A stretch of DNA of 64,000 bases, taken from Gammaproteobacteria bacterium (lineage in GTDB: Bacteria > Pseudomonadota > Gammaproteobacteria > Burkholderiales > Burkholderiaceae_C). Each line of letters begins with the position of its first letter. Positions within the stretch are counted from its first letter, which is position 1. Positions 1-8,865 of this stretch are shown here, in pieces. The position numbers and the translations under genes were made by a program. The notes below the pieces were generated by a model that saw nothing but the letters and a program-made list of their open reading frames with translations, ran no database searches and was not told the origin of the DNA. The stretch lies in assembly GCA_018828125.1 (NCBI GenBank), contig JAHJWB010000023.1, positions 62,001 through 126,000 on the forward strand. Reading direction: 5' to 3'.

Positions 1-1169
1 ACCGCATGGAGCCGTGCATTGCGCTCACGCCAGATGCGCCCGGTGTGCCATTGCGGGACTGGCTGCCTGCGCCGGGCAGCAAGCCAGCGCCTGTGGATGT
101 GCCACCCGAAGCGCCGTTCAACATCATTTATTCATCAGGCACCACAGGCACCCCGAAGGGGATCGTGCAGTCGCACGGCATGCGCTTTCTGCACGTGGTG
201 CGTGGCGCCCGCTACGGGTATGGGCCGGGCACCGTCACACTGCTGGCAACGCCGCTGTATTCCAACACCACGCTGGTGGTGTTTTTCCCCACGCTGGGTT
301 GGGGCGGCACCGTGGTGCTGATGGGCAAGTTCGATGCTGCGCAGTACCTCGCGCTGGCGCAGGCCCACCGCGCCACGCACACCATGCTGGTGCCGGTGCA
401 GTACCAGCGGATCATGGCGCTGCCATCGTTTGGCGCGTTTGACCTCTCGGCCTATAAAGCCAAGTTCTGCACGAGCGCGCCGTTTTCCGGCGCTCTCAAG
501 GCCGATGTAGTGGCGCGGTGGCCGGGCCAGTTGATCGAGTTCTATGGCATGACCGAGGGCGGCGGCACGTGCATCCTGGAGGCCCATGCATTCCCGGACA
601 AACTCCACACCGTGGGCCGCCCGGCCGATGGCCACGACATTCGCTTGATTGATGACGCAGGCGTGGAAGTGCCCGCCGGGCACACCGGCGAGGTGGTCGG
701 CCACTCGGGCAGCATGATGACCGGCTACCACGGTCAGCCCGACAAAACCCGCGAGGCCGAGTGGTACGCCCCGGACGGCAAACGCTTCATCCGCACCGGC
801 GATGTCGGGCGCTTTGATGCCGACGGGTTTCTCACTCTCATGGACCGCAAGAAGGACCTCGTCATCTCGGGCGGCTTCAATATCTACCCCAGCGACCTGG
901 AGGCGCTGCTGCGCCAGCACCCCGCCGTGGCCGAGGCGGCGGTGGTCGGTGTGCCCTCCGCGCAATGGGGCGAGACCCCGGTGGCTTTTGTGGTGGCGCG
1001 GTCAGGCGCATCGGTGCTGGCCCGCGACCTGATGGCATGGCACAACGCGCAGGTAGGCAAAACACAGCGCCTGGCAGACCTGCAATGGGCGGATGAACTG
1101 CCCCGCAGCGCCATTGGCAAGGTGCTCAAACGGCAGCTGCGCGACAGCTACACCGGCCCCGCAGCCTGA
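1..1169 (+). CDS. Acyl-CoA synthetase / AMP-dependent ligase, 5' end outside window
   Basis: C-terminal ~388 residues of an ANL-superfamily adenylating enzyme that activates a carboxylic acid to its CoA thioester with ATP. Visible marks are the P-loop YSSGTTGTPKG near the start of the visible part, YGMTEGGG in the middle, RTGDVGRF with the hinge DRKKD, and the C-terminal GKVLKR carrying the catalytic lysine. Family members are usually 500-550 residues, so roughly 120-150 N-terminal residues lie before the window; the first ATG at 6 is internal. A Bug-type receptor remnant follows after 28 bases and probably shared its transcript. The ligase converges on a livHMGF-type importer, an arrangement common for uptake and activation of aromatic or aliphatic acids, but the substrate cannot be read from the sequence. 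Confidence 0.93.
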   Translation, partial: RMEPCIALTPDAPGVPLRDWLPAPGSKPAPVDVPPEAPFNIIYSSGTTGTPKGIVQSHGMRFLHVVRGARYGYGPGTVTLLATPLYSNTTLVVFFPTLGWGGTVVLMGKFDAAQYLALAQAHRATHTMLVPVQYQRIMALPSFGAFDLSAYKAKFCTSAPFSGALKADVVARWPGQLIEFYGMTEGGGTCILEAHAFPDKLHTVGRPADGHDIRLIDDAGVEVPAGHTGEVVGHSGSMMTGYHGQPDKTREAEWYAPDGKRFIRTGDVGRFDADGFLTLMDRKKDLVISGGFNIYPSDLEALLRQHPAVAEAAVVGVPSAQWGETPVAFVVARSGASVLARDLMAWHNAQVGKTQRLADLQWADELPRSAIGKVLKRQLRDSYTGPAA

Positions 1170-1197
1170 GCAAATAACCCCCAGGAGACCGACAGCC

Positions 1198-1483
1198 ATG
1201 ACAGCCTCTTCCTCCCTCCTTGTCCGCAGCGGCGCCGGCCCAGCACGCTGCAGCATCATCAGCCTCATCCATTAACCGCCGCCGCTTCTCGGCCGGGCTT
1301 GTGACCGTCGGGGCGGCCGTTGCTGCACCTTCCACTTGGGCACAGAACTGTGCCCGCCAAGCCAATCCGCCGACGTCACTGCGCGCTGGGGCAGCTCGCC
1401 CCGCGGAGTTCGAGAGCTTCACCACCAGTGAAATCGCAAAATGGGGCAAGGTGATCCGCGACGCAAAGGTCACAGTGGAGTGA
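1198..1483 (+). pseudogene. Bug/TctC-type periplasmic receptor, frameshifted and internally deleted
   Basis: An ATG at 1198 sits behind CAGGAG, but that frame stops at 1273-1275. A second frame (readable from a TTG at 1220 to 1483) holds a signal peptide (RRRFSAGLVTVGAAVAA, then a WAQ cleavage area) and is fused almost at once to a typical Bug-family C-terminus, EIAKWGKVIRDAKVTVE. About 85 residues remain of the ~320 usual for tripartite tricarboxylate receptors, so the ligand-binding domain is lost. I read it as one internal deletion plus one frameshift near 1220-1235. The product is not expected to bind substrate. The family call rests on the two ends only. Confidence 0.75.
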
Positions 1484-1530
1484 CCGCCTGAGCGGCAGGG
1501 CAGGCTGGATCTGCAAGCCATCTTTTGCTT

Positions 1531-1593
1531 CTGAATTGATAGCTATTACCGCTTATTGGATAAGCGCTAGAGGCCAAAAACACCATTATTTCA
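1531..1593 (-). repeat. Dispersed repeat A, copy 1
   Basis: Contains GCTTATTGGATAAGCGCTAG followed by AGGCC, the complement of the family core. It lies between the Bug remnant and the livK terminator. The first half of the palindrome is altered (ATTACC in place of GCTGCTAGC). Confidence 0.85.
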
Positions 1594-1722
1594 GAACCCG
1601 AGACGCTGCCACCCAGTAAGTCCTCTTAGCGCAGCGCAACTGGACACCACCGCGCCGCCTGCACGCGCCGGGTTGTGCCTGCGGCCGAACCTGCCCTGGG
1701 GGCCCCGAGAAGACGAGCAAAC

Positions 1723-1751
1723 AAAAAAGCCCGCCGGATGTCCCTGCGGGC
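1723..1751 (-). terminator. Rho-independent terminator of the liv operon
   Basis: Read on the minus strand: stem GCCCGC, loop of 11, GCGGGC, then six T residues. It sits 47 bases past the livK stop codon. Confidence 0.85.
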
Positions 1752-1797
1752 TTGGTGTTTTGCGCAAGGGCCACGGGGCTCGCAGCCCTGCCCCGCC

Positions 1798-2973
1798 TTA
1801 CTTGGCCAGATCCGCCAGCTTGATTTCCTTCACCTTGCCTCCCTCCACAATCGCCACGCGTGTGTTGGCGGTGGAGCCACCGCGCTCGTCAACGCCGTTC
1901 ATCTCGTGCGGGTTGTGCTCGCTGGGCAGCGACTTGAAGGCTTTGTCCAGCTGCGCACGAATGGCAGCGGCGTCGGTGGTGCTGCCTGCCAGCTTCATGG
2001 CCATGGCGGTGGCGTGCACGGCGGTGTAGTTCAGAGATACCTCCGAGCTGGGGTCTCGGCCGGGGTTGGCTTTGCGAAAGCGCTCCACAAACGCCTTGGT
2101 CACAGGTGAGCTGTCTTCCACCACGGGCAGCACGCCGATGGAGCCTTCCAGCGGGCCGTAGCCACCGGTGATCTTGCCGATCTCATCCATCTTGGCTTGG
2201 TCGATGATCACAAAACCGCCCTTGAAACCCAGCTCACGCGCCTGCTTGATCACAAGGCCGGTGGGCTCGGATGCGCCGCCCACAAACAGCACATCGGGCT
2301 TGGAGGCCAGCACGCGGCTCACGCCGCTGTAGAAGTCGGTAGCCCGGTTGTAGGACATGGGGTTCTCGGCCACCACTTTGCCGCCCGCGGCTTCCCAGGC
2401 TGGCTTGAACGCAGCGGTCCAAGCCTTGGCGTAGTCATGGTCGGCGTTGGCAATGGCCATGTTCTTGCCGTACTTGGTCATCGAATGGTTCACGAATGGC
2501 TTGATGTACGACGTGAACTCGGGCGGGATGCGCAGCGTGAGCTTGTTGTTGCGCTCGGTGATCTGCGGCACGCTGGTGTACGACAGCAGCAGCACCTTTT
2601 GCGCCTCGTTGGTGGCCATCACCGCAAAGCTGCCGCCCGAATGCGGCACCAGCACGACTGGGGCCTTGTGCTCTTGCACCAGGCGCTGAGTGTTGATGGC
2701 GGTCTCGGACGGGTTGTACTTGTCGTCCAGCGCCACGATTTCGAGCTTGACCTTCTGGCCGCCCACTTCCAGGCCCTTGGCGTTGATTTCCGCCACGGCC
2801 ATTTCCATGCCGCTGAGCACGTTCTTGCCGTACAGCGCGGCACCGCCGCTCAAGGGGCCCGAGTAGCCGATCTTGACGACCTGCTGGGAGAATGCCGGGC
2901 TGGCGCCCAGCAGCGCTGCCACGGCAAAGGCGCTGGCACCGAGTCGAAGAAGGGTCTTGCGTTTCGTGATCAT
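1798..2973 (-). CDS. livK: ABC transporter substrate-binding protein, HAAT/LivK family
   Basis: Periplasmic ligand-binding protein of 391 residues, type I fold (Peripla_BP_6). Residues 1-29 form a signal peptide (KRKTLLRLGASAFAVAALLG, cleaved after AFS); the mature chain opens with VVKIGYSGPLSGGAALYGKN, typical of the family. It is the last gene of the livHMGFK operon, 54 bases after livF, and ends at a strong terminator. The ligand is not certain: such receptors take branched-chain amino acids, but those next to an acyl-CoA ligase often take aromatic acids. The symbol denotes family only. Confidence 0.92.
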   Translation of the reverse strand: MITKRKTLLRLGASAFAVAALLGASPAFSQQVVKIGYSGPLSGGAALYGKNVLSGMEMAVAEINAKGLEVGGQKVKLEIVALDDKYNPSETAINTQRLVQEHKAPVVLVPHSGGSFAVMATNEAQKVLLLSYTSVPQITERNNKLTLRIPPEFTSYIKPFVNHSMTKYGKNMAIANADHDYAKAWTAAFKPAWEAAGGKVVAENPMSYNRATDFYSGVSRVLASKPDVLFVGGASEPTGLVIKQARELGFKGGFVIIDQAKMDEIGKITGGYGPLEGSIGVLPVVEDSSPVTKAFVERFRKANPGRDPSSEVSLNYTAVHATAMAMKLAGSTTDAAAIRAQLDKAFKSLPSEHNPHEMNGVDERGGSTANTRVAIVEGGKVKEIKLADLAK

Positions 2974-3027
2974 GCTGTCTGTCTCCTTGGGGTTGGTCTG
3001 CGGAAAGTCTCAGGGTTGTCAGAGTGC

Positions 3028-3735
3028 TCATGCGCCGATGTACGCTCGGCGCACTTCGTCGTTGTTCATCAGGCTTTCAGGGTCGCCTTCCATCACGATG
3101 CGACCGCTTTCGATCACGTACGCACGGTGGGCAATCTTGAGCGCGGCAAACGCGTTCTGCTCGGCCAGAAGCACCGTGGTGCCCGCCTGGTTGATGCGCT
3201 GGATGACCTCGAACGTCTGCTTGATCACGAGCGGCGCCAGGCCCAGCGAGGGCTCGTCCAGCAGCAGCACCTTGGGGCGGCCCATCATGGCGCGGCCAAT
3301 GGCCACCATTTGCTGCTGTCCGCCACTGAGTGAGCCTGCGGGGTCGTCCTTCTTCTCGGCCAGGATGGGGAACAAGGCAAACACCTCGTCGAGCACTTTC
3401 TTGCTGCCCGCGGTGTCGCCGCGGTGCACGTAGGCGCCCAGCATCAGGTTCTTCTGCACCGACATGCCCGGGAACAGCTTGCGCCCCTCGGGGCACTGCA
3501 CCACCCCGTTGGCCACGATCTGCGAGGGCTTCATGCCCACCAGCTCCTTGTCGCCGTAGCGCACGCTGCCGCCCGCTGCGCGGTGGATGCCACTGATGGT
3601 GAGAAAAATGGAGCTTTTGCCCGCGCCGTTGGCCCCCAGCAGCACCACCAGTTCGCCTTGTTTGGCGTGCAGGCTGACGCCGTTGAGCGCCTGAAAGCTG
3701 CCGTATTTGAGCGAGAGGTTGTCAAGCTGGAGCAT
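3028..3735 (-). CDS. livF: ABC transporter ATP-binding protein, LivF type
   Basis: Cytoplasmic ATPase subunit, 235 residues, the usual LivF length. Walker [10 protein letters not shown], signature LSGGQQQM and Walker [14 protein letters not shown] are all present. The start ATG lies inside the last codons of livG (14-base overlap), which suggests translational coupling. It works with LivG, LivH and LivM as the four-part importer core. Confidence 0.95.
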   Translation of the reverse strand: MLQLDNLSLKYGSFQALNGVSLHAKQGELVVLLGANGAGKSSIFLTISGIHRAAGGSVRYGDKELVGMKPSQIVANGVVQCPEGRKLFPGMSVQKNLMLGAYVHRGDTAGSKKVLDEVFALFPILAEKKDDPAGSLSGGQQQMVAIGRAMMGRPKVLLLDEPSLGLAPLVIKQTFEVIQRINQAGTTVLLAEQNAFAALKIAHRAYVIESGRIVMEGDPESLMNNDEVRRAYIGA

Positions 3736-4486
3736 GTTCGCTCCCCAGGTAGGCGTCGATCACGGCCGGGTTGGCGCGGATCTCGGCGGGGGTGCCTTCG
3801 GCAATCTTTTCGCCATAGTTCAGCACCAGAATCCGGTCGGCCAGGCTCATGATCATGTTCATCTTGTGTTCAATGAGGCACACCGTCAGGCCGTTGGCCA
3901 CCATCTTGCGGATGAGGTTGGCCAGGCCCTGGGTTTCGTCAGGGTTCACGCCCCCTGCGGGTTCGTCCAGCAGTACCAGGCGCGGCCCGGTGGACAGCGC
4001 CAGCGCAAAGGCCACGCGCTTGCGCTCTTCTTGCGAGATGTCGCCTGCAATGCGGTTCTCCAGGTGCGAAAGCCCCACAAAGTTGAGCGCCTCGCGCGCC
4101 TTCTCGCGGCAGACGCGTTCCTCCTCGCGCAGGCGGCTGGAGTTGCGCAGCACATCAAGCAGGCCCGACTGCGTGCGCAGCCGGTGGCCCACGATAAGGT
4201 TGTCCAGCACCGTGGCCATGTCGAACAGCGCCGTGGTCTGAAAGGTGCGCGCCACGCCCAGGCGGGCCACCTGGTCGGTGCGCAGCGACGTCACATCGCG
4301 CCCGTCCAGCGTCACCGTGCCCGACGTGGGCCGGTGCGTGCCGCTGATGAGGTTGAAGAACGTGGTCTTGCCCGCACCGTTGGGGCCGATGATGGCGTTG
4401 ATCTTGCCCGCCTCGATGGTAGTGCTGACGTCATTGACCGCTGCCAGGCCCCCAAAACGTTTGGTGAGGTGTTCGATCTTAAGCAC
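3722..4486 (-). CDS. livG: ABC transporter ATP-binding protein, LivG type
   Basis: Second ATPase, 254 residues. Start chosen at GTG 4486 ([13 protein letters not shown]) because AGGAGG lies 5 bases upstream at 4492-4497; the open frame reaches further upstream, but only as an overlap with livM. Walker [10 protein letters not shown] and Walker [11 protein letters not shown] are intact, with the C-terminal LivG extension [13 protein letters not shown]. It overlaps the livM stop by 8 bases. The signature motif reads ISQEERKR in place of LSGGQ-, as is common in LivG. Confidence 0.94.
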   Translation of the reverse strand: MLKIEHLTKRFGGLAAVNDVSTTIEAGKINAIIGPNGAGKTTFFNLISGTHRPTSGTVTLDGRDVTSLRTDQVARLGVARTFQTTALFDMATVLDNLIVGHRLRTQSGLLDVLRNSSRLREEERVCREKAREALNFVGLSHLENRIAGDISQEERKRVAFALALSTGPRLVLLDEPAGGVNPDETQGLANLIRKMVANGLTVCLIEHKMNMIMSLADRILVLNYGEKIAEGTPAEIRANPAVIDAYLGSEHAPA

Positions 4487-5534
4487 GGTCACCTCCTGTT
4501 GCAGTGGCGGTGGCTGCGGCAGTCGTGGCGGTCGGCGTTCCTGTCTGCGGCCGTCCAGCCGCCTGCTCGGGCCGCTGCGGTGCCGTGCGCTGTGCAGCCC
4601 GGCGCGCACGCCAGCCGAGGTAAGTGCCCACAATGCCGTGGGGCACAAAAATCACCAGCAACACCAGGATGGGACCAAACACCAGGAAGCGGTATTCCTG
4701 CAGGAACTGCAGGTACTGCGTGAGCCACGGCATGGCCAGCGCCCCCAGCAGGGGCCCCAGCAAGGTGCCCAGGCCACCAATGAGCATGTACATGGTCATG
4801 TCGAAGGTGTGCTCCACCCCCGCCACGCCGGGGCCGATGAAGCGCACATACCCTGCGTACAAACCTCCTGCCAGGCCGGCGTAGAACACCGACAGCATGA
4901 ATGCCAGCACCTTGTTGCGCATGAGGTTGATGCCCAGGGACTCCGCCAGCTCGTCGCTGTTGCGAATGGCCATGAACGTGCGGCCCAGCAGCGAGTTGAC
5001 GATGCGGCGCATGGCCCACATGCCCACCACCAGCCAGAAGAACGCCAGGTAATACAGCGCCAGCGGCGTATCAAACGTGATGCCGCCAATCGGCGACGGC
5101 GCCGGGATGCCGATGATGCCCACCGTGCCATGGGTGAGGCTTTCCCACTTCTCGATCACCAAAAACATGATGTAGCCCACGCACAGCGTGAAGATCGAAA
5201 AGTAGTGCCCCTTGAGCCGCAGCGACAAAATGCCGATGAAGAACCCCAGCACTGTGGTCACCACTCCCGACAGCGCAAACGCCACCCAGAACGGCACCTG
5301 GTGGTCTACCGTGAGGATGCCCACCGTGTAGGCCCCCACGGCCATGAAGCCGCTGTGCGCCAGGTTGAACTGCCCCGTGTAGCCGGTGATGAGGTTCAGG
5401 CCGATGGTGGCAATGGCAAAGATATAGGCCGTGCCCATCACCGTAAGGTGGTAGTCGTTGCCCGCCATCAGCGGAAACGTCAGCCCCGCAGCAAACAACA
5501 GAGTCCAGCCCCACTTGCCTTCAAGGTATGCCAT
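4479..5534 (-). CDS. livM: Branched-chain-type ABC permease, LivM
   Basis: Inner-membrane permease of 351 residues with about ten hydrophobic segments and the family motif GYTGQFNLAHSGFMAVGAY. Start chosen at ATG 5534 (MAYLEGKWGW), one base after the livH stop (TGACATG). The open frame extends to 5657, but that part is the shadow of livH. The C-terminus after GIVGTYLGW is a long Arg/Ala/Thr-rich tail (about 40 residues) that most LivM proteins lack. Confidence 0.93.
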   Translation of the reverse strand: MAYLEGKWGWTLLFAAGLTFPLMAGNDYHLTVMGTAYIFAIATIGLNLITGYTGQFNLAHSGFMAVGAYTVGILTVDHQVPFWVAFALSGVVTTVLGFFIGILSLRLKGHYFSIFTLCVGYIMFLVIEKWESLTHGTVGIIGIPAPSPIGGITFDTPLALYYLAFFWLVVGMWAMRRIVNSLLGRTFMAIRNSDELAESLGINLMRNKVLAFMLSVFYAGLAGGLYAGYVRFIGPGVAGVEHTFDMTMYMLIGGLGTLLGPLLGALAMPWLTQYLQFLQEYRFLVFGPILVLLVIFVPHGIVGTYLGWRARRAAQRTAPQRPEQAAGRPQTGTPTATTAAATATATGGDRA

Positions 5535-5535
5535 G

Positions 5536-6399
5536 TCAGTGCGCTCCCTTGGTGAACAGGCCCTGCGGGCGCACCGACAAAATCGCCACCAGCAGCACAA
5601 AGGCGATGATGTCCTTGTAATCGGTGGAGATGTAGAACGCGCCAAAACTTTCGGCAAAGCCGATGATCAGCCCGCCGATGATGGCCCCTGGCACGCTGCC
5701 CATGCCGCCCAGAATGATGATCACGAACGCCTTGGTGATCACCAGATGCCCCATGGCCGGGTACACCAGGTTGATGGGTGCATACAGCGTGGCTGCAATG
5801 GCCGCCAAAATGCCCGATATGGCAAAGGTCAGCATGGCCACACGGTTGGCGTCAATGCCCACCAGCGATGCGCCATCGCGGTTCTGCGCCATGGCGATGA
5901 TGGTGGAGCCCATCACGGTTTTGGTCAGGAACAAGTGCAGCACCACCATCAGCACAAACGCCGCCGCAATGATCAACAGGCGCTGCACCGGCGCCGTCAC
6001 ACCGGCCAGGTCAATGATGCCGTTGTACGGGGTTTGCATGCGATGAAAATCCGCGCCCCAGATCGCTTGCGCCCCGGCCTCCAGGAACAGCAGCACCCCA
6101 ATGGCTGCAATCATGGGGTGCAGGCCCGAGGCCTTGCGCAGCGGATGGAACACCAGCCGCTCCGACAGCACCCCGATCAGGGCAACTGCAGCGGCAGAAC
6201 CCGCCATGGCTACCCAGTAGTTAAAGCCCCAGGCGGCCATGAGGTGCCATGACACAAAGGCCCCCGCCATGTAGAACGCACCGTGTGCAAAGTTGGGCAC
6301 GTGCAGGATGCCGTACACCAGGGTCAGGCCCAAAGCCACCAGGCTATAGATGCCGCCGAGCGTGAGCCCGTTGAGCACTTGCTGCAGAAACAATTCCAT
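5536..6399 (-). CDS. livH: Branched-chain-type ABC permease, LivH
   Basis: Inner-membrane permease of 287 residues and first gene of the operon. Start chosen at ATG 6399 (MELFLQQVLNGLTLGGIYSL), preceded by GGGAGGGG. It has the LivH pattern LVYGILHVPNFAHGAFYMAG and ends in RPQGLFTKGAH. The open frame to 6627 upstream shows no family similarity. The promoter should lie in 6400-6779. Confidence 0.93.
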   Translation of the reverse strand: MELFLQQVLNGLTLGGIYSLVALGLTLVYGILHVPNFAHGAFYMAGAFVSWHLMAAWGFNYWVAMAGSAAAVALIGVLSERLVFHPLRKASGLHPMIAAIGVLLFLEAGAQAIWGADFHRMQTPYNGIIDLAGVTAPVQRLLIIAAAFVLMVVLHLFLTKTVMGSTIIAMAQNRDGASLVGIDANRVAMLTFAISGILAAIAATLYAPINLVYPAMGHLVITKAFVIIILGGMGSVPGAIIGGLIIGFAESFGAFYISTDYKDIIAFVLLVAILSVRPQGLFTKGAH

Positions 6400-6779
6400 C
6401 AGCCGCCCCTCCCGGTACGCCGTGCGCTGCCAACGCGCGGCGCTGGCTTTAACAGGGCCTGTGGCCGGGTGATTGGGGCGTCCCCGCGGGGGCGTGTCTC
6501 CATCGTCTTGCTCCTGGTAGGTTTGCAGACAGGCCACTTCACCTGCAGTGGCCCAGCATGCCCCGTGTGCTGGTGTGAACCGCTTGCCCCAGCTCTGCGG
6601 CTGGGAGCGTGTTGCCATCACATTCAAGGCGTCTTCAGCTTAGTAACGAAGCCCCACAACCCCAACCTTCAATTCCGCTGTGCAGAACATTTCAGGGTAA
6701 TCACCCAGCGTTTGGCTGGCGTGCAAGTCATGTGTGCGACTTTGCACAGCCGTTGGCAGACACAGACTGAAACACCTGC
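6400..6779. promoter_or_regulatory. Divergent control region livH / serine hydrolase
   Basis: No gene seen. It holds two inverted repeats: GCCACT (6533-6538) with AGTGGC (6547-6552), and GTGCAAGTC (6721-6729) with GACTTTGCAC (6738-6747, one extra T). Either could be a regulator site for the liv operon or the divergent hydrolase. No adjacent regulator gene is visible. Confidence 0.45.
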
Positions 6780-8000
6780 ATGCCTTTACCCGTTTCTGCG
6801 CTGCAGAATGAAATGCCGCCCCCGCCAACTCGCCACCCCTGGAGCCCCATGCCTACGCCCCCACTTGCTCGCCTGCGCACCGTTCTGCAAACCCACGTAG
6901 CCCAGGGCCTGCTGCCTGGCGCGGTGGCGCTGGTGCACCACCAGGGCCACACCGTGCTGCACGAGGCCGTAGGTGAGCAACACCCTGGGGCCAACGGCCA
7001 ACCCGGGCCCGCCATGACGCGCGACACGGTGTTTCGCATCTATTCGATGACCAAGCCCATTGCCTCGCTGGTGGCGCTGATGCTGATGGAAGAAGGCCGC
7101 CTGCTGCTGTCACACCCCGTGTCGCACTACCTGCCCGCCTTTGCAGGCCAGCGGGTGTTCGACGAAGCCACCGGCCAGACCGTGCCCGCCCAACGCGAAG
7201 CCACCGTGCACGACCTGCTGCGCCACACCGCAGGTCTGAGCTACGCGTGGGAAGCGGGCACCGTGCCCGACGCCTACCGCGCCGCGCGCATCGGCTCACG
7301 CCGCCACAAAAATGCCGAGCTGGCCACCGCGCTGGGCCCGCTGCCCCTGGTGCACCAGCCTGGCAGCCGCTGGGAATACAGCCGCGCCACCGACGTATTG
7401 GGCGCCGTGCTGGAGGTGGTGGAGGGCGAACCACTGGGCGCAATCCTGCAGCGCCGCGTGTTTGGCCCGCTGGACATGCGCGACACCGGCTTCTCCATCC
7501 CGCCGCACAGCCAGCACCGCCTAGCCGAGCCCTTTGCACGCGACCCGCAGACCGGCGCCGACGTGGCGCTGATTGATGTGTCAGCGCCTCCGGTGTTCGA
7601 GTCCGCTGGCGGCGGGCTGGTGTCCACCGCCAGCGACTACGCGCGGTTTTTGCAACTCATGCTGGGGCGTGGCACAGCCCCCGGTATCGGCGGACCCGTG
7701 CGCCTGGTCAGCCGTGCCACGGTGGACTTCATGACCGCCGACCACATGGGCAGCATCACCGCAGCGGGCGACATTCTGCCCACCGGCTACGGCTTTGGCC
7801 TGGGAGTGGCCGTGCGCAAAGCCGCAGGCCTGGCCACCAGCCCCGCATCGGCAGGCACCTACAGCTGGAGCGGGCTGGGTGGCACGTTCTTCTTTGTGGA
7901 CCCGGCGCAAGACCTGTTCGCCATCTTGCTCACCCAGGCGCCCGGGCAGTTGCGTTATGTGTGCGAGCTGTACCCGGCGCTGGTGTACGCGGCGCTTTGA
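6780..8000 (+). CDS. Serine hydrolase, beta-lactamase class C / EstB family
   Basis: Up to 406 residues. The SxxK nucleophile motif is YSMTKPIASL, and WEYSRATDVLG probably supplies the Tyr of the Y-x-N/S motif; the FxLG-type region GLGGTFFFVDP lies near the C-terminus. These features fit esterase/D-amino-acid-hydrolase members of COG1680, not true AmpC. The start may instead be ATG 6849 (MPTPPLARLRTVL), since the first 23 residues are Pro-rich and no secretion signal is seen; a cytoplasmic esterase is therefore likely. A repeat B copy follows the stop by 10 bases. Confidence 0.85.
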   Translation: MPLPVSALQNEMPPPPTRHPWSPMPTPPLARLRTVLQTHVAQGLLPGAVALVHHQGHTVLHEAVGEQHPGANGQPGPAMTRDTVFRIYSMTKPIASLVALMLMEEGRLLLSHPVSHYLPAFAGQRVFDEATGQTVPAQREATVHDLLRHTAGLSYAWEAGTVPDAYRAARIGSRRHKNAELATALGPLPLVHQPGSRWEYSRATDVLGAVLEVVEGEPLGAILQRRVFGPLDMRDTGFSIPPHSQHRLAEPFARDPQTGADVALIDVSAPPVFESAGGGLVSTASDYARFLQLMLGRGTAPGIGGPVRLVSRATVDFMTADHMGSITAAGDILPTGYGFGLGVAVRKAAGLATSPASAGTYSWSGLGGTFFFVDPAQDLFAILLTQAPGQLRYVCELYPALVYAAL

Positions 8001-8010
8001 ACTAGGAAAC

Positions 8011-8082
8011 CGCCCTGAGCGGCTTCGCCGCTTCCCCCGCTCTGGCCCTGCGCGCGGGCAGGGGGACGACGCCCTCGCTTGG
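8011..8082 (+). repeat. Dispersed repeat B, copy 1
   Basis: CCCTGAGCGGCTTCGCCGC followed by CTTCCCCC and AGGGGGACGACGCCCTCGCT. It matches copies at 25.8 and 29.8 kb, and lies directly after a stop codon as they do. Confidence 0.8.
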
Positions 8083-8083
8083 A

Positions 8084-8149
8084 CTGCGCCAGCTGCAACG
8101 GCTGCGCCAGCTGCAACGGCTGCAACGGCTGCAACGGCTGCAACGGCTG
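8084..8149 (+). repeat. Nine-base tandem repeat, seven units
   Basis: Units of CTGCAACGG and CTGCGCCAG in the order gcc, aac, gcc, aac, aac, aac, aac, then a partial CTG. It lies between the hydrolase and aroK. If translated it would read as a three-residue repeat, but no gene convincingly covers it. Confidence 0.9.
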
Positions 8150-8277
8150 TTAGTTACGCCCTGCGCCAAGGGTGCCCACCCGTGCCCCTGCGGCTTACAC
8201 TCGGCGTCCAGTCACGGCATGCAGCAGGCGCACCGCCCCACTCGCAGGACCGTCAACCAGATCTCTTTTTTATCTCT

Positions 8278-8838
8278 ATGCAGATTCGCTGCGCACTGGT
8301 CGGCATGCCCGGCTCGGGCAAATCCACCATCGGCCGCCAGCTGGCCCACCGGGCCGGAGTGCCGTTCATTGACCTGGACCACCGGCTGGAGCAAACCATC
8401 GGCACCAGCATTCGCAGCTATTTCGAGGCCGAAGGCGAAGCCAGCTTTCGGGACCTGGAAGCCCAGGTGCTGGCGGACGTTTCGAAGGAGCCCGGGGGCA
8501 TGGTCCTGTCCACCGGTGGCGGCGCCGTGCTGCGTTCAGAAAATCGCGAGGTACTGCGGCAGTTTGGCAACGTGCTGTACCTGCGCGCATCGCCTGAAGA
8601 AATCTACCGGCGCGTGAAACACGACAAGACCCGTCCGCTGCTGCAAGGCGGCAACCCCATGGACAAGCTGCGCGAACTGTATGCAGTGCGCGACGTCCTG
8701 TACCGCGAAACCGCGCACTTCGTGATCGAAACCGGGCGGCCGTCGGTGAGCACACTGGTGAACATGATCATGATGCAGCTGGAGATGGCGGCGGGGGCGG
8801 AGGGGGCACCCGCCGCGGCCTCGCCCCTGCAAGACTGA
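8278..8838 (+). CDS. aroK: Shikimate kinase
   Basis: Cytoplasmic enzyme that phosphorylates shikimate with ATP in chorismate synthesis. Start chosen at ATG 8278 (MQIRCALVGMPGSGKST), giving 186 residues; the frame extends upstream but without family similarity. Walker A GMPGSGKST, the substrate-site DLD and R residues (FIDLDHRLE), STGGGAVLR and the lid RVKHDKTRPLL are all intact. There is no clear ribosome binding site upstream. In many proteobacteria aroB follows aroK; here the next gene is on the opposite strand. The last ~12 residues are a low-complexity Ala/Gly tail. Confidence 0.95.
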   Translation: MQIRCALVGMPGSGKSTIGRQLAHRAGVPFIDLDHRLEQTIGTSIRSYFEAEGEASFRDLEAQVLADVSKEPGGMVLSTGGGAVLRSENREVLRQFGNVLYLRASPEEIYRRVKHDKTRPLLQGGNPMDKLRELYAVRDVLYRETAHFVIETGRPSVSTLVNMIMMQLEMAAGAEGAPAAASPLQD

Positions 8839-8865
8839 AGGCGGAGCGGCGGCAGCGACGCCCGA

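Larger units (their letters stand above)
1484..1797. other. Intergenic region, no gene seen
   Basis: Holds a copy of the dispersed repeat (1531-1593) and the terminator of the livK gene (1723-1751), annotated separately. No convincing coding frame on either strand. Confidence 0.7.

Noticed and set aside
8084-8149. Tandem repeat considered as a CRISPR-like array
   Set aside because: Units are nine bases long and contiguous, without spacers, and no cas gene is near.
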